A stretch of DNA of 64,000 bases from Bin5 sp965221145 (GCA_965221145.1 OZ244877.1:744001-808000), one strand, 5' to 3'. Positions 43,543 to 52,339 are shown, numbered from the stretch's first letter. Translations and numbers: made by a program. The notes: generated by a model not told the origin, from the letters alone.

Positions 43543-44595
43543 GTGAGAATTTTCAGCATACAAGCTGATGGCAAGTTCGTCGAGTTTGCGCACGAGCCTT
43601 TTCAGGCAGACCACACGGAGAAGATACTTGGGGACTGGTTTGAGGCCAATCCTGAAGGCATACTCGAAGACAGAGATCTCCTCATCATCGGGCGCGAAGT
43701 AACCACCGACTTGGGAGCGTCCATTGACCTGCTGGGCGTTGACCGCGCCGGGAATGGGGTCGTGATCGAGCTAAAGCGGGCTAAGACGCCGCGCGATACC
43801 GTCGCGCAAGCCCTGGAGTACGCAGCCTTCGCTGAACGTCTCGATGTCGATCAACTTGAGACGATTGCCCGCTCCTATATGAACGACGAATCGCTCAACT
43901 TTGCTGAACACCACCGGGAGCACTTCGAACTGGGCCAATCCGATGCGGTCGCGTTCAACAAGGATCAACGCATTGTAATCGTCTGTCAGGAAATCTCTCC
44001 ACAGATCAGACAAACGGCACAGTTTCTGAACTCAAAAGGCGTCAGCGTAACCTGCGTAGAATTTTCCTTCTTCCAAGCCGAGGGAGGGGGGCGTCTTATG
44101 TCCCAGGAGATCGTCGTCGGCGAAGAGGCTCGGCGACCGGTCCAGGTGTCCTCGCGCTCTGCTCCTGTTGTGGACGAAGGGACGTTTCTTGCATCGTGCG
44201 ACGACGACGGTAGAGCAGTTTTCTCTCGCCTACTCAAGTGGTGCAAAGAGAATTCCATGCCAATCGTTTGGGGTGTAAAGGGGTTTTCCTCGAGTGTCGT
44301 CGTTGACAATGTGCGCGTTCCCGTCTGTTACGCATACCCGCCCCATGCAGTGTACAAGCAAAGTCTTTATCCCGCATTTGGCGGATCAGGAAGCATAAGA
44401 TCGAAAACTGCAATACCGGAGGAAGTAATCCGTGACATCAAGGACAAGGCAGCAGCGACCGGTCTGTTCACGCCTGCCGGCCAAGACGTCAAGTGCGTAA
44501 TTGACCGGAGTCTGACAGGCGCCGAGGCGAATTCTGTCCTCAGTGTGTGTGAGTCGATCGCGTCCGCTATTCGGGAACATGGGTTGAAGCGATAA
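43543..44595 (+). CDS. PD-(D/E)xK nuclease-domain protein (NucS/DUF91-like)
   Basis: The gene begins at GTG 43543, behind a purine-rich GGGGGAA. In the 350-residue product, residues 30-110 contain the nuclease core: ILEDRDLLIIGREVTTDLGA, SIDLLGVDRAGNGVVIELKR (D, then E-L-K) and AKTPRDTVAQALEYAAFAER, as in the NucS/DUF91 group. The second half (KWCKENSMPIVWGVKGFSSS and on) is a separate mixed domain that I cannot name. NucS cuts mismatched or branched DNA, but full NucS is shorter and has an N-terminal OB-type domain, missing here. A defence or repair nuclease is the likely role. Confidence 0.75.
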   Translation: MRIFSIQADGKFVEFAHEPFQADHTEKILGDWFEANPEGILEDRDLLIIGREVTTDLGASIDLLGVDRAGNGVVIELKRAKTPRDTVAQALEYAAFAERLDVDQLETIARSYMNDESLNFAEHHREHFELGQSDAVAFNKDQRIVIVCQEISPQIRQTAQFLNSKGVSVTCVEFSFFQAEGGGRLMSQEIVVGEEARRPVQVSSRSAPVVDEGTFLASCDDDGRAVFSRLLKWCKENSMPIVWGVKGFSSSVVVDNVRVPVCYAYPPHAVYKQSLYPAFGGSGSIRSKTAIPEEVIRDIKDKAAATGLFTPAGQDVKCVIDRSLTGAEANSVLSVCESIASAIREHGLKR

Positions 44596-44627
44596 CCGAT
44601 GCCGCCATTCTCGCGCCTAGCCCCCCT

Positions 44628-44821
44628 TCACATCTCGACAATCGTGCCTCCGTCGTCGCCCCGGCGGGCGAACAACGTGCCCAGGTCATACTTGACGCCT
44701 CTTTCAGATAGTCGTCGTCAAAATCGTCGAGCGACAGATTGATCGCCGGGCGGTACCAGTCCATGTATCTGTGCCCGCAATCGGGACAAGTGACGTGGAT
44801 ATCTCTTGGCGGTGATGTCAT
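44628..44821 (-). pseudogene. Small zinc-ribbon protein gene, probably frameshifted
   Basis: The start ATG 44821 has a strong AGGAGG. The frame reads MTSPPRDIHVTCPDCGHRYM, DWYRPAINLSLDDFDDDYLK, then EASSMTW and onwards in GC-rich, non-protein-like sequence to a stop at 44567. One frame over, a plausible end appears: VKYDLGTLFARRGDDGGTIV-EM and stop at 44628. I therefore think one base was lost or two gained near 44699. C-x-x-C (CPDC) is a half zinc site. The first 19 residues are repeated in a truncated gene at 46387-46500. Function unknown. Confidence 0.5.
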
Positions 44822-44890
44822 GCTTTCCTCCTATCTGATGGAGATAGGGAACGGTAGCCAATCACACTCCTTTCTCCGCCCGTGCCTCGT
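44766..44890. repeat. Imperfect ~125-bp direct duplication, left copy
   Basis: About 80% identical to 46447-46571 in the same orientation. It covers the start of the zinc-ribbon gene and a remnant (DDEARAEKGV-stop) of the MFS C-terminus LHEARAEKEV-stop. Confidence 0.8.
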
Positions 44891-44965
44891 CGTCCACGCG
44901 GTCACCGGCAAGTAGGAAGTGCTTCGCGCCGCCTGAAGCACCTCCAGCTTGTATCTTCACATACG

Positions 44966-45940
44966 CTAGAATTCGCCCTCTCTCACACTCTTTTCGCCCA
45001 GCGTCTTGACGACTTTCGGTTGCACGGGGTCGTTGTCCGCGAGGATTCCCTTGCCCTTCTTCAGCTTCTTGGCGGCAACACTGTCCAGCCCTGCCAGTTT
45101 CTGCGCACCTTCGAGCGCTTCGAGGTCACCGCCGTAGTAGTCGAACCACGGCAATCCTGCCACTGTGTACTCCCTGGCCGTAGGCGGCTTGCGCGGCGGG
45201 TTCGCGCCGGTCACGTTGAAAAATTGAACGCTGTTGAGGATATGCACGAAACAGCGTGAGCGCACCGACGTATCCCACGCGTCAAAGCCGTACTCGTCCT
45301 CGTAGATTTCCTGGCGCATGAGACCGCCCGGGGCCAAACCCATCTCGTCGGGCGGCGAGGAGACGCGTAGTGGGGCATACGCAATACGCATGTCCTCCTC
45401 TTCTTTCGCCCGGTAGTACGACCTTTTCATTGGATAGACGACGATCTGAAGCCCCCCGTGTTCCGCCTCACCCGTCAACTGTTCCTCTGCCGTGTAGCCT
45501 TCGCCGAGAAGCATTGCGACGAACTGCCGGATCATCCCTTTCATAACACAAAAACCATCCAGCCACGGCTGATCGGGAATGACCAGGTAGTCCTGGGAAT
45601 GGTTGGAAAGCTCGGTTTCCCACCCCTCCCCCGTCACCGCATTGATCTTTCCGGCGGCCACCTTCACGGCCATTGGATAGGAACTGTCAAAATCGAGCCA
45701 CATCGCTTCCGCCTGGTACATCGGCAGGAAAACGCCTCCGTGTGTGCTCCAGGCCGCCGGGGCACTGTCCGCATAGTCATCGACGAGATTGAGGGGAAAC
45801 TCTCCGAGGCCGGGCGGCAAAAAGTGAGCCCGGTTGTCGTCCGGTATGCGCAACGTGCGCTGGAATGAGATGCTGCACTCGGCATCCTTATGCACCTCCG
45901 GGAATCGGAAAATCAGCTGGTCTCTTTTTAGTTCAATCAT
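44966..45940 (-). CDS. Protein of unknown function paired with an XRE regulator
   Basis: ATG 45940 follows AAAGGAG. The 324-residue soluble protein starts MIELKRDQLIFRFPEVHKDA and contains FLPPGLGEFPLNLVDDYADS, GGVFLPMYQAEAMWLDFDSS, YPMAVKVAAGKINAVTGEGW and DQPWLDGFCVMKGMIRQFVA. I know this as an uncharacterised family found in bacteria with XRE-type regulators; no catalytic motif is obvious. It is 43 bp behind the XRE gene and surely shares its transcript, under the palindromic operator at 46335. A two-gene stress or defence module is possible but unproven. Confidence 0.7.
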   Translation of the reverse strand: MIELKRDQLIFRFPEVHKDAECSISFQRTLRIPDDNRAHFLPPGLGEFPLNLVDDYADSAPAAWSTHGGVFLPMYQAEAMWLDFDSSYPMAVKVAAGKINAVTGEGWETELSNHSQDYLVIPDQPWLDGFCVMKGMIRQFVAMLLGEGYTAEEQLTGEAEHGGLQIVVYPMKRSYYRAKEEEDMRIAYAPLRVSSPPDEMGLAPGGLMRQEIYEDEYGFDAWDTSVRSRCFVHILNSVQFFNVTGANPPRKPPTAREYTVAGLPWFDYYGGDLEALEGAQKLAGLDSVAAKKLKKGKGILADNDPVQPKVVKTLGEKSVREGEF

Positions 45941-45983
45941 GGTTGGATTCTCCTTTGTCGTTCGTGTATGTGACACTTGGCCC

Positions 45984-46334
45984 TTACCAATCTCCGTCTC
46001 GAATCTCGCGGGCAACGTTCTGAATCGCGTGATCAGGCGCGTCTTTCAACTGCCGCAGCAGGTCTGCGAACAGCTGCGGCCGATGCAGGATGATGTATTG
46101 AAGGTCGCTGGAGACCTTGCCCGCCATGGCGAGCAAGAGGTCTGGATCTTCGCCCAATTCCCGGGCCAAGCGGGTGATGGTGGCCTCCGAGGGGGGCGCG
46201 ACCTGATCTCGCTCGATTTTGCTCAAGTAGGATGGTTCGACGCCGATGCGCTGAGCAAGCTGGCGTACCGAGAAGGAGCGGTCCTGTCTGAGTATTCTTT
46301 CGCGGGCTGTACGGATGAATTTGCCGAATGTCAT
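45984..46334 (-). CDS. XRE-family transcriptional regulator
   Basis: ATG 46334 gives a 116-residue protein with a helix-turn-helix at residues 5-62 (FGKFIRTARERILRQDRSFS, VRQLAQRIGVEPSYLSKIER, PSEATITRLARELGEDPDLL) and a helical dimer tail. A perfect 18-bp palindrome abuts the start codon, so the protein most likely represses itself and the DUF gene behind it. Six upstream in-frame codons (from 46352) would lie inside the palindrome and are less likely. The mRNA is probably leaderless. Confidence 0.85.
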   Translation of the reverse strand: MTFGKFIRTARERILRQDRSFSVRQLAQRIGVEPSYLSKIERDQVAPPSEATITRLARELGEDPDLLLAMAGKVSSDLQYIILHRPQLFADLLRQLKDAPDHAIQNVAREIRDGDW

Positions 46335-46352
46335 GTGTACTACATAGTACAC
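46335..46352. promoter_or_regulatory. 18-bp palindromic operator of the XRE-DUF operon
   Basis: GTGTACTACATAGTACAC has perfect 8-bp arms around CA and ends at the XRE start codon. The TAGTAC/GTACTA arms contain half-sites typical of XRE dimers. It overlaps the likely -10/+1 region. Confidence 0.7.
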
Positions 46353-46386
46353 GATCCTCGGCGTCCTGTCAAGAGGATCACTGTCG

Positions 46387-46500
46387 CTATGTGGAAAACG
46401 ATGTCTGGGCTACATCTAACGGGGAGTGAATCGTCAAGAGTGGATAGAAATGTCCGCAATCTGGACAGGTGACGAGATTATCTCTTGGCGGTGATGTCAT
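46387..46500 (-). pseudogene. Truncated second copy of the zinc-ribbon gene
   Basis: From ATG 46500 (GGGAGAG upstream) 37 codons: MTSPPRDNLVTCPDCGHFYP, then an unrelated tail ending at 46387. The N-terminus matches the gene at 44821; homology stops at residue 19. It lies 41 bp downstream of the MFS stop. Probably the original gene start, cut when the XRE-DUF segment came in. Confidence 0.55.
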
Positions 46501-46571
46501 GCTTTCTCTCCCATCTGATGGAGACAATGGACTGTGGTCAATCACACTTCCTTCTCCGCCCGCGCCTCGTG
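46447..46571. repeat. Imperfect ~125-bp direct duplication, right copy
   Basis: Pair of 44766-44890. Includes the last codons of the MFS gene and the first codons of the truncated zinc-ribbon gene. Confidence 0.8.
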
Positions 46572-47786
46572 CAGCGCGCCGAGCCGAAGAAGCTGCGGTG
46601 ACAGCGCCGCCGCGCCCGCCACCACCAGAATCGTGCCGATCCCCCCGCTGACCACCGAGATGACCGGCCCGAACCACTGCGCGACCAGCCCCGACTCAAA
46701 GCCGCCCAACTCGTTCGACGCGCCGATGAAGATGCTGCTGACCGCCGAGACCCGACCGCGCATCCGGTCCGGCGTCAGCAGTTGGGTGAACGTCTGGCGC
46801 ACCACCATGCTGACGTTGTCGAGCGCGCCGGTGAGAAAGAGCATCACCCACGAAAGGGTGAAATCCTGCGAGAAGCCGAAGAAGATCGTCGCCACGCCGA
46901 AACCGGCCACCGCCAGCAGCAGCGCGCGCCCGGCCTGTTTCATCGGCGGCAGATAGATCATGGCGAACGCCATGCAGAACGCGCCCACGGCCGGCGCGGC
47001 GCGCAGATAGCCGAAACCGGTCGCGCCCACGTGCAAAATGTCCTCGGCGAAGATCGGCAGCAAATAGACCGCCCCGCCCAGCAGCACCGCGAACAGATCC
47101 AGCGACATGAGCGTGAGCAGAATGCGCTTGTCCCACACGAAGCGGATCCCGGCCACGAAGGTCTGCCAGTTGGCCGGTTCGGGCCGCTCTTCGACCGGGC
47201 GGAACTGAATCCGGCTCAAAATGAAGGCCAGCCACAGCGAACTCGCCGCCGCGATGACATACGCGCCGGGCAAACTGACGGCGATGACAAAGCCGCCGAG
47301 GGCCGGCCCGCCCACCGATGCCAAGTGCATGAGACTGGTGTTCCAGGTGACCGCGTTGGGGAAGGTCTCCGCCGGCACCAGTTGGGGCAGCAGCGCCACC
47401 CGCGCCGGGCGGCCCAGCGTCATGGCGGTGGCGTCCAGAATGAGCAGCGCGTACATCCAGCCCACCGGCCCCTCCATGATGGAGAAGACGGCCAGCGTCA
47501 GCGATGTTACGGTCATCCCCAGCAGGCTGATCATGGAGAGCCGCCGACGCTCGTAGCGATCCGCCAGCATCCCCGCCGGCAGGGCCAGGAGCATCACCGG
47601 TAGAGCCTGGGCCAGCCCCACCAGCCCCAGCGAAAGCGCTTCCCCCGTGCGCTGGTAGATCTCCCAGGCGATGGCGATGCTCTGAATGCGGGTTCCGATC
47701 AGCGCCACCAGCCAGCCGACCACGTAGAGGCGGTAGTCGCGGATGCGAAATGCGGCGTAGGGGTCGTGCGAACGGGACAAGGGCAA
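46542..47786 (-). CDS. MFS transporter (MFS_3/DHA3-like, 12 TM)
   Basis: The 414-residue protein has 12 hydrophobic segments. FRIRDYRLYVVGWLVALIGT at the N-terminus and GMLADRYERRRLSMISLLGM (motif A) are typical of the MFS_3/enterobactin-exporter-like group, followed by RPARVALLPQLVPAETFPNA and QTFTQLLTPDRMRGRVSAVS. It likely exports a siderophore, macrolide or similar compound; the substrate is not determined. The start is TTG 47786, preceded by GGAG. Its 3' end is part of the duplicated segment and stays intact. Confidence 0.87.
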   Translation of the reverse strand: MPLSRSHDPYAAFRIRDYRLYVVGWLVALIGTRIQSIAIAWEIYQRTGEALSLGLVGLAQALPVMLLALPAGMLADRYERRRLSMISLLGMTVTSLTLAVFSIMEGPVGWMYALLILDATAMTLGRPARVALLPQLVPAETFPNAVTWNTSLMHLASVGGPALGGFVIAVSLPGAYVIAAASSLWLAFILSRIQFRPVEERPEPANWQTFVAGIRFVWDKRILLTLMSLDLFAVLLGGAVYLLPIFAEDILHVGATGFGYLRAAPAVGAFCMAFAMIYLPPMKQAGRALLLAVAGFGVATIFFGFSQDFTLSWVMLFLTGALDNVSMVVRQTFTQLLTPDRMRGRVSAVSSIFIGASNELGGFESGLVAQWFGPVISVVSGGIGTILVVAGAAALSPQLLRLGALHEARAEKEV

Positions 47787-47887
47787 CGCTCCGGTGGACG
47801 ATGGGGCAGGCTTCTATTGAACGTCAAAATGCCTGACTTGTCCAACCGGACAGTGGACATGCGGGCAGGATGCCCGCGCTCCCTGGA

Positions 47888-48172
47888 CTACGCTGATGTC
47901 CCCCGCTGCGTGATGCGGCACTTGTCGTAAACAAACTCAGGGTCAAGGTCAGCGCCAGACTCCCAGGCAACGGTGTCAAAAGAAATGTGAACAGTTTCAA
48001 AGACGCTTGGGTCCTGTATTTTTCTAAACACCCCGAAATCCAGGTAAGGCTTCATATCCAGTAGCCCAATTTCCCCATTGTCAAAGACTACTGATAGCGT
48101 ATAGTCTTCTTCACACGCGACAGAAATTACGGCGGGGTACTTCGAGATCGCTGGCATTCCGAACTTCCCCAT
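47888..48172 (-). CDS. DUF2442 family protein
   Basis: The 94-residue protein matches DUF2442: VISVACEEDYTLSVVFDNGE, IGLLDMKPYLDFGVFRKIQD and DTVAWESGADLDPEFVYDKC. These small proteins often lie beside DUF4160 toxin-like genes, but no such partner is here. The first five residues before the second Met (MGKFGM) may not be translated. Function unknown. It ends 31 bp... from nothing on its left except the MFS start region, and is read towards it. Confidence 0.8.
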   Translation of the reverse strand: MGKFGMPAISKYPAVISVACEEDYTLSVVFDNGEIGLLDMKPYLDFGVFRKIQDPSVFETVHISFDTVAWESGADLDPEFVYDKCRITQRGTSA

Positions 48173-48203
48173 TCGATCAGCCCGGTATCGAGTGCCCGTC
48201 CGC

Positions 48204-49556
48204 TCAGCCGCTGCCGCCGATCATCACACCGTCCACGCGCAACGTCGGCGAACCCAGCGCGCCCATCATCGGCACAAAGGTCAGGTCGTTGCCGATCGCC
48301 TTGATGTTATGCAGCAACTCCTGCATCGGCAGGGCGATCGTGACCTCGTTGACCGGATAGCTCAGCGCGCCGTTCTCGATCCAGTAGCCCTTGGCCGAGA
48401 TCGAATAGTCGCCGCTGATCGGGTTGATGCTGGCCGTGTTCATCACGCTTTCCACATACAGCCCCTGCTCCACGGCGGCGATCACCTCCTCCGGCGTCTC
48501 CTGGCCGGGCTGGAAGTAGAAGTTGCTGGCATCCAGTGAGGGCAGGGCTGCGTGCGAGCGGCGGCCGGCGTTGCCGGTGGAGCTGGCCGTGCCGTCGCGG
48601 GTCGCGGTGTAGTGATCGTACAGCGCAGTCTGCAAGACGCCTTCATCGATCAGGCGCGTGGCCGCGGTGGGCACGCCCTCATCGTCGAAGGGGCGGGTGG
48701 CGATCCCGCCGGGCAGCCGCCCGTTGTCCAGTACCGAGACCATATCCGCGGCGACGTTCTGGCCGATCTTGTCCTTGAGAAAAGAGCGGTTGCGCTGCAT
48801 GGCGTTTGCGCCCAGTGCCCGCGAAAGCGCGCCGAGCACGCTCGTGGCCGCCAGCGGCGAATAGACCACCGTCGCCCGCTGGGTCGGCACGGGCTTGCCG
48901 CCCAACATGCCGACCGCCTTGCGGGCCGCGTCTTTACCGACCGCGGACGGCTTGAAGTCGGCCAGGCGCGAACCAAAGCCGAATCCGAACGCCATCGAGC
49001 GTTCGCTTTCCTCCGCGGCCATCGCCATCAGAAAGCCGCCGATGAAGCTCTTGTTATAGCTGCCGGCGACGCCCTTGGAGTTGGCAATCGCCACGGTGCC
49101 GAACTGGCTCAGCAGCGTGCAGCGATTGGTCAGGACGATGCGCTCATCGTAACGCAAAGCGGCCTTCTCAATTCGTCTCGCGATGTCAACTTTGCGTCCG
49201 ATGGGCAGGTCTACGATCGCCTGATCGTAGATATCAAGATCATCCTCCGGAAGCGGCTGCGGCGCCGGCAAGGAGCGGTACTCGTCGCCGTCCGCGACAT
49301 CGGCCAGGGCGATGGCCGCCTCGATTGTCTTCTCGATGCTGCCCGCCGCGAAGTCGGACGTGTAGGCATAGCCCATCTTGCCGTCGCGGATCACGCGCAC
49401 GCCCAGCCCCTTTGCGCCGGCCTGCGAGAGCTTCTCTACGTCGCCCCGATCAACATTGATTTCCGTGTTCTGTCCGACATTGATATAGGCTTCCGCCTCG
49501 ACGCCCCGCTCGACCGCCCGCGACACGACATCCTGGGCAAATTTGAGATAGTCCAC
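48204..49556 (-). CDS. pmbA: TldE/PmbA-family protein (metalloprotease partner)
   Basis: The start is GTG 49556 with AAGGAG 10 bases before it; an upstream in-frame ATG (49604) lacks a site. The 450-residue protein has the family blocks EINVDRGDVEKLSQAGAKGL, GVRVIRDGKMGYAYTSDFAA, GTVAIANSKGVAGSYNKSFI and GGIATRPFDDEGVPTAATRL, and the C-terminal GDYSISAKGYWIENGALSYP. It lacks HExxxH, as expected for TldE. TldD and TldE form a heterodimer that degrades unfolded peptides and trims microcin-like precursors. The tldD gene is immediately upstream, 75 bp away. Confidence 0.92.
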   Translation of the reverse strand: MDYLKFAQDVVSRAVERGVEAEAYINVGQNTEINVDRGDVEKLSQAGAKGLGVRVIRDGKMGYAYTSDFAAGSIEKTIEAAIALADVADGDEYRSLPAPQPLPEDDLDIYDQAIVDLPIGRKVDIARRIEKAALRYDERIVLTNRCTLLSQFGTVAIANSKGVAGSYNKSFIGGFLMAMAAEESERSMAFGFGFGSRLADFKPSAVGKDAARKAVGMLGGKPVPTQRATVVYSPLAATSVLGALSRALGANAMQRNRSFLKDKIGQNVAADMVSVLDNGRLPGGIATRPFDDEGVPTAATRLIDEGVLQTALYDHYTATRDGTASSTGNAGRRSHAALPSLDASNFYFQPGQETPEEVIAAVEQGLYVESVMNTASINPISGDYSISAKGYWIENGALSYPVNEVTIALPMQELLHNIKAIGNDLTFVPMMGALGSPTLRVDGVMIGGSG

Positions 49557-49631
49557 GCCTTCGCTCCTTATCCCGCCCCTCATGGCGGGCTGAAAAAATG
49601 TCATGGTTCACTGGCCGCTAACCAATGCGGT

Positions 49632-51020
49632 TCACTCCGTCCCGCCAACCGTCAGCTTGGGCACGCGCACGGTCGGCTGACCGACGCTTACACGCGCCCA
49701 CTGCCCTTTGCCGCACATGCCCCGCCCCGGATCGAGTGACATGTCCGTGCCGATCATATCGATCTGGCGCAGCGTCTCCGGCCCGTTGCCGACCAGCGTT
49801 GCGCCCCGCACCGGCGCGGTGAGCTTGCCGTCCTCGATCAGCCAGCCTTCGGTGATAGTGAAGACGTAATCGCCGCGTCCGATCTCCACCTGGCCGCCAC
49901 CCAGTTTCTTGGCATACAGCCCTTTCTTTACCGAGCGGATGATCTCCTCCGGGTCGTGCGGGCCGGCGTCGATGAATGTGTTGGTCATGCGCGGCATCGG
50001 CATGTGGCGGAAGGACTGGCGGCGGCCATTGCCCGTGGAGGCGCGGCCGGCGCGGCGTGCTTCGGTCAGATCCCACATATACTCCTGCAAAATGCCGTTC
50101 TCGATCAGCACTGTGCGATTGGTCGGCGCGCCCTCGTCATCGAAGCGCATGGTACCCCGCCGACCGGGAATCGTGCCGTCGTCAACGGCGGTGAGAAAGT
50201 CCGGCCCAACCTTTTCGCCCACCAGCCCGGTGTAGGCGGATGCGCCTTTGGTGATAAAGTCGGCCTCCATGCAGTGGCCGCAGGCTTCGTGGAAGAGGAC
50301 GCCGCCCCAGCCATTGGTGATGACGACCGGCATCTCTCCGGCGGGCGCCGGTCTGGCATCCAGCATCAGCAGGGCCGTGTCAGCCGCCTCCGGCATCATC
50401 TGCACCGGGTCGCGTTCGTCGAAGAACTCCAGGCCGACCTGGCCGCCGATCCCCGTGGCGCTGGACTGGCGCACGTCGCCCTTTTGCGCGGTTACCTGCC
50501 CGCGAAATTCGAGAAAGGAGCGGTCATCCTCCGCCCAAACGCCTTCGGAGTTGTAGACCCAGACGCGGCGGCGCGTTTCGGCATAGCCGCACTGCACGCT
50601 GACGATATGCGGGCTGTGTCGGCGGGTGACCGCGTCCATCTGCCGCAGCACTTTGGCCTTCGCCTGGGTGGACATCTGCTCAAATGGGCGCTCGATCTGG
50701 GAGTTGACCTGGCTCTTGCTCTTGGTCAGATCGGCGCATACTTGCGTTCCGTTTGCGTTCCTGGCCGCGGCCGCCGCGGCCGTGGCCGCCTCGGTCAGCG
50801 ACTCCTGGCTGAGATCATCGGTGTAGGCGTAGGCCGCGTTGTTGCCATAGAAGACGCGCACCCCGCCGCCGATGTCGTTGCCCTGCGTCGCCTCCTCCAG
50901 ACGGCCTTCATCCAGGCTCAGGGAAAGCCGCTCGGTATTTTCCAGATAGATTTCTGCCAGGTCGCCGCCGTTGGTGAGCGCGGCGTCCAGCACTTGGCGC
51001 ATTGATTCAATGGGAAGCAT
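49632..51020 (-). CDS. tldD: TldD-family zinc metalloprotease
   Basis: ATG 51020 follows AGAGGAG. The 462-residue protein carries the HEACGH zinc motif (HExxxH) in GGVLFHEACGHCMEADFITK near residue 243, and the other TldD blocks: EATQGNDIGGGVRVFYGNNA, AYTGLVGEKVGPDFLTAVDD, RRGTMRFDDEGAPTNRTVLI and a C-terminal MCGKGQWARVSVGQPTVRVP. It is the catalytic half of TldD/TldE. The substrate in this organism is not known; no RiPP precursor is visible nearby. Confidence 0.94.
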   Translation of the reverse strand: MLPIESMRQVLDAALTNGGDLAEIYLENTERLSLSLDEGRLEEATQGNDIGGGVRVFYGNNAAYAYTDDLSQESLTEAATAAAAAARNANGTQVCADLTKSKSQVNSQIERPFEQMSTQAKAKVLRQMDAVTRRHSPHIVSVQCGYAETRRRVWVYNSEGVWAEDDRSFLEFRGQVTAQKGDVRQSSATGIGGQVGLEFFDERDPVQMMPEAADTALLMLDARPAPAGEMPVVITNGWGGVLFHEACGHCMEADFITKGASAYTGLVGEKVGPDFLTAVDDGTIPGRRGTMRFDDEGAPTNRTVLIENGILQEYMWDLTEARRAGRASTGNGRRQSFRHMPMPRMTNTFIDAGPHDPEEIIRSVKKGLYAKKLGGGQVEIGRGDYVFTITEGWLIEDGKLTAPVRGATLVGNGPETLRQIDMIGTDMSLDPGRGMCGKGQWARVSVGQPTVRVPKLTVGGTE

Positions 51021-51045
51021 GGGTTCTCCTCTCACTACAGCTTAG

Positions 51046-51066
51046 GTGGCCTGTGGCCAGTGGCCT
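51046..51066. repeat. Three GTGGCCT/GTGGCCA heptamers
   Basis: Three 7-nt units differing by one base at the stop codon of the aldo/keto reductase gene. Confidence 0.8.
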
Positions 51067-51880
51067 ACTTGGAAGCCTGATCCAACCGTTGCACATCCTC
51101 TTCATCCAATGTCAGCGTCAGTGCCTCCAGGTTTTGCCGCAGATGCGCCCGGTCGCTCGACATCGGAATCGTCACCACCTGCGGCTGACGCGTGAGCCAG
51201 CGCAGCGCCACCTGCGCAGCCGTTGCGCCGTGCTTGCGCGCCACCGACAGCACCGTCTCGTTCCCCATCACGCCGTCCTTCAGCGGGGAGTAGGCGGTGA
51301 GGACGATATTGTTCTCCTGACAGTAGCGCAACAGCCCGCTCTGCTCAGGGGCACGCGTGTGGAGGTTATAGCGCACCTGATTGGTCACCACCGGCGTCGC
51401 GCACAACGCCTGCGCCCGGCGCAAGAGCGGCAGCTCGAAATTGCTGACGCCGACGCGCCTGATTCTACCGTCCGCCGCAGCCCGATTAAGCGCTTTGAAA
51501 GACTCCTCCAGCGGCACATCGGGGTCGGGCCAGTGGATGAGGTAGAGATCGGCATAATCGGTTTGCAGACGACGAAGGCTGCCATCCAGCGCCCGCAACA
51601 GATCATCGTAGCGCAGATTATCGGGCAACACTTTGGTCGTAAGAAAGATGTCTTCACGCTTGAAGTCTTGCAGCGCGCGGCCGACCAGGTCCTCGCAATG
51701 ACCGGCGCCGTACATCTCGGCGGTGTCGATGTGCGTATATCCCATCTCGATGGCATCCCGGATCAGGGCGGTCATCTCGTCATCGCGCGAGTGGTTGGGA
51801 CTGCGACCGCCTCCCATTGCCCATGTGCCCAGCCCAATCACAGGAAGACGGCCGCCGTCGTTGAGGGTCAGATTCTCCAT
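51065..51880 (-). CDS. Aldo/keto reductase
   Basis: ATG 51880 follows AAGGAG at 11 bases. The 271-residue TIM-barrel protein has the AKR tetrad D52, Y57, K83 and H116 in HIDTAEMYGAGHCEDLVGRA, FLTTKVLPDN and DLYLIHWPDP, and the NADPH-binding end VALRWLTRQPQVVTIPMSSD. The group is the short 2,5-diketo-gluconate/glyoxal reductase-like AKRs. Its exact substrate is open. The stop codon lies within a 7-nt-phased tract (51046-51066). It is 45 bp upstream of tldD in the same direction. Confidence 0.9.
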   Translation of the reverse strand: MENLTLNDGGRLPVIGLGTWAMGGGRSPNHSRDDEMTALIRDAIEMGYTHIDTAEMYGAGHCEDLVGRALQDFKREDIFLTTKVLPDNLRYDDLLRALDGSLRRLQTDYADLYLIHWPDPDVPLEESFKALNRAAADGRIRRVGVSNFELPLLRRAQALCATPVVTNQVRYNLHTRAPEQSGLLRYCQENNIVLTAYSPLKDGVMGNETVLSVARKHGATAAQVALRWLTRQPQVVTIPMSSDRAHLRQNLEALTLTLDEEDVQRLDQASK

Positions 51881-52339
51881 TGTCAGTTGTTCTCCTTGCC
51901 GGGTGCATCCAGGATTTTTGCGCAGTCGTTGTCTGAATTGTGGCTTACGGGACATGGGGATGAGTTGTGACTAAAGCGCAGGCGCATTGGCCAGCATATC
52001 AGGACGCGCCCACCCGCCAGGTAAGAAATTCGGATAGCCCCAAAAAGCTGGGGACGAGATTTCATTTTGGGGCGCGGGCAGCGAATTGGTGTGGGTGCCG
52101 GATTTTGGGTGGTGACGCGGGAATCGCCGTGTGAGCGGGCTGTCAGGGGGTGGATTCCAGGAAATTTCTTGCAAAATGTCCGCTATGTCCGCTTTACCCC
52201 CCCCCCCTTGATTACTATACGAAATAAAACGTTCTTTTGGGTTGACGGTGGCTGGCGCTGTTGGCTTTGCCTGACCGATGCACAGAGGTATTATACCACA
52301 CTTCAGTTATGGCAGGTGACAGGCTCGGCAGATGGGGCT
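51881..52339. other. Intergenic region with repeat fragments
   Basis: About 460 bp without a gene. It contains a reverse copy of the CTGGATGCACCC motif (near 51905), a CCCCAAAAAGCTGGGG near-palindrome (near 52041), and near 52175-52205 a reversed short match to the core of the 600-bp repeats (GTCCGCTATGTCCGCTTTA next to a C-run). Confidence 0.6.

Noticed and set aside
46782..47603. A 273-codon forward frame opposite the MFS gene
   Set aside because: Strongly charged Arg/His/Gln composition of an antisense membrane-protein gene; not protein-like.
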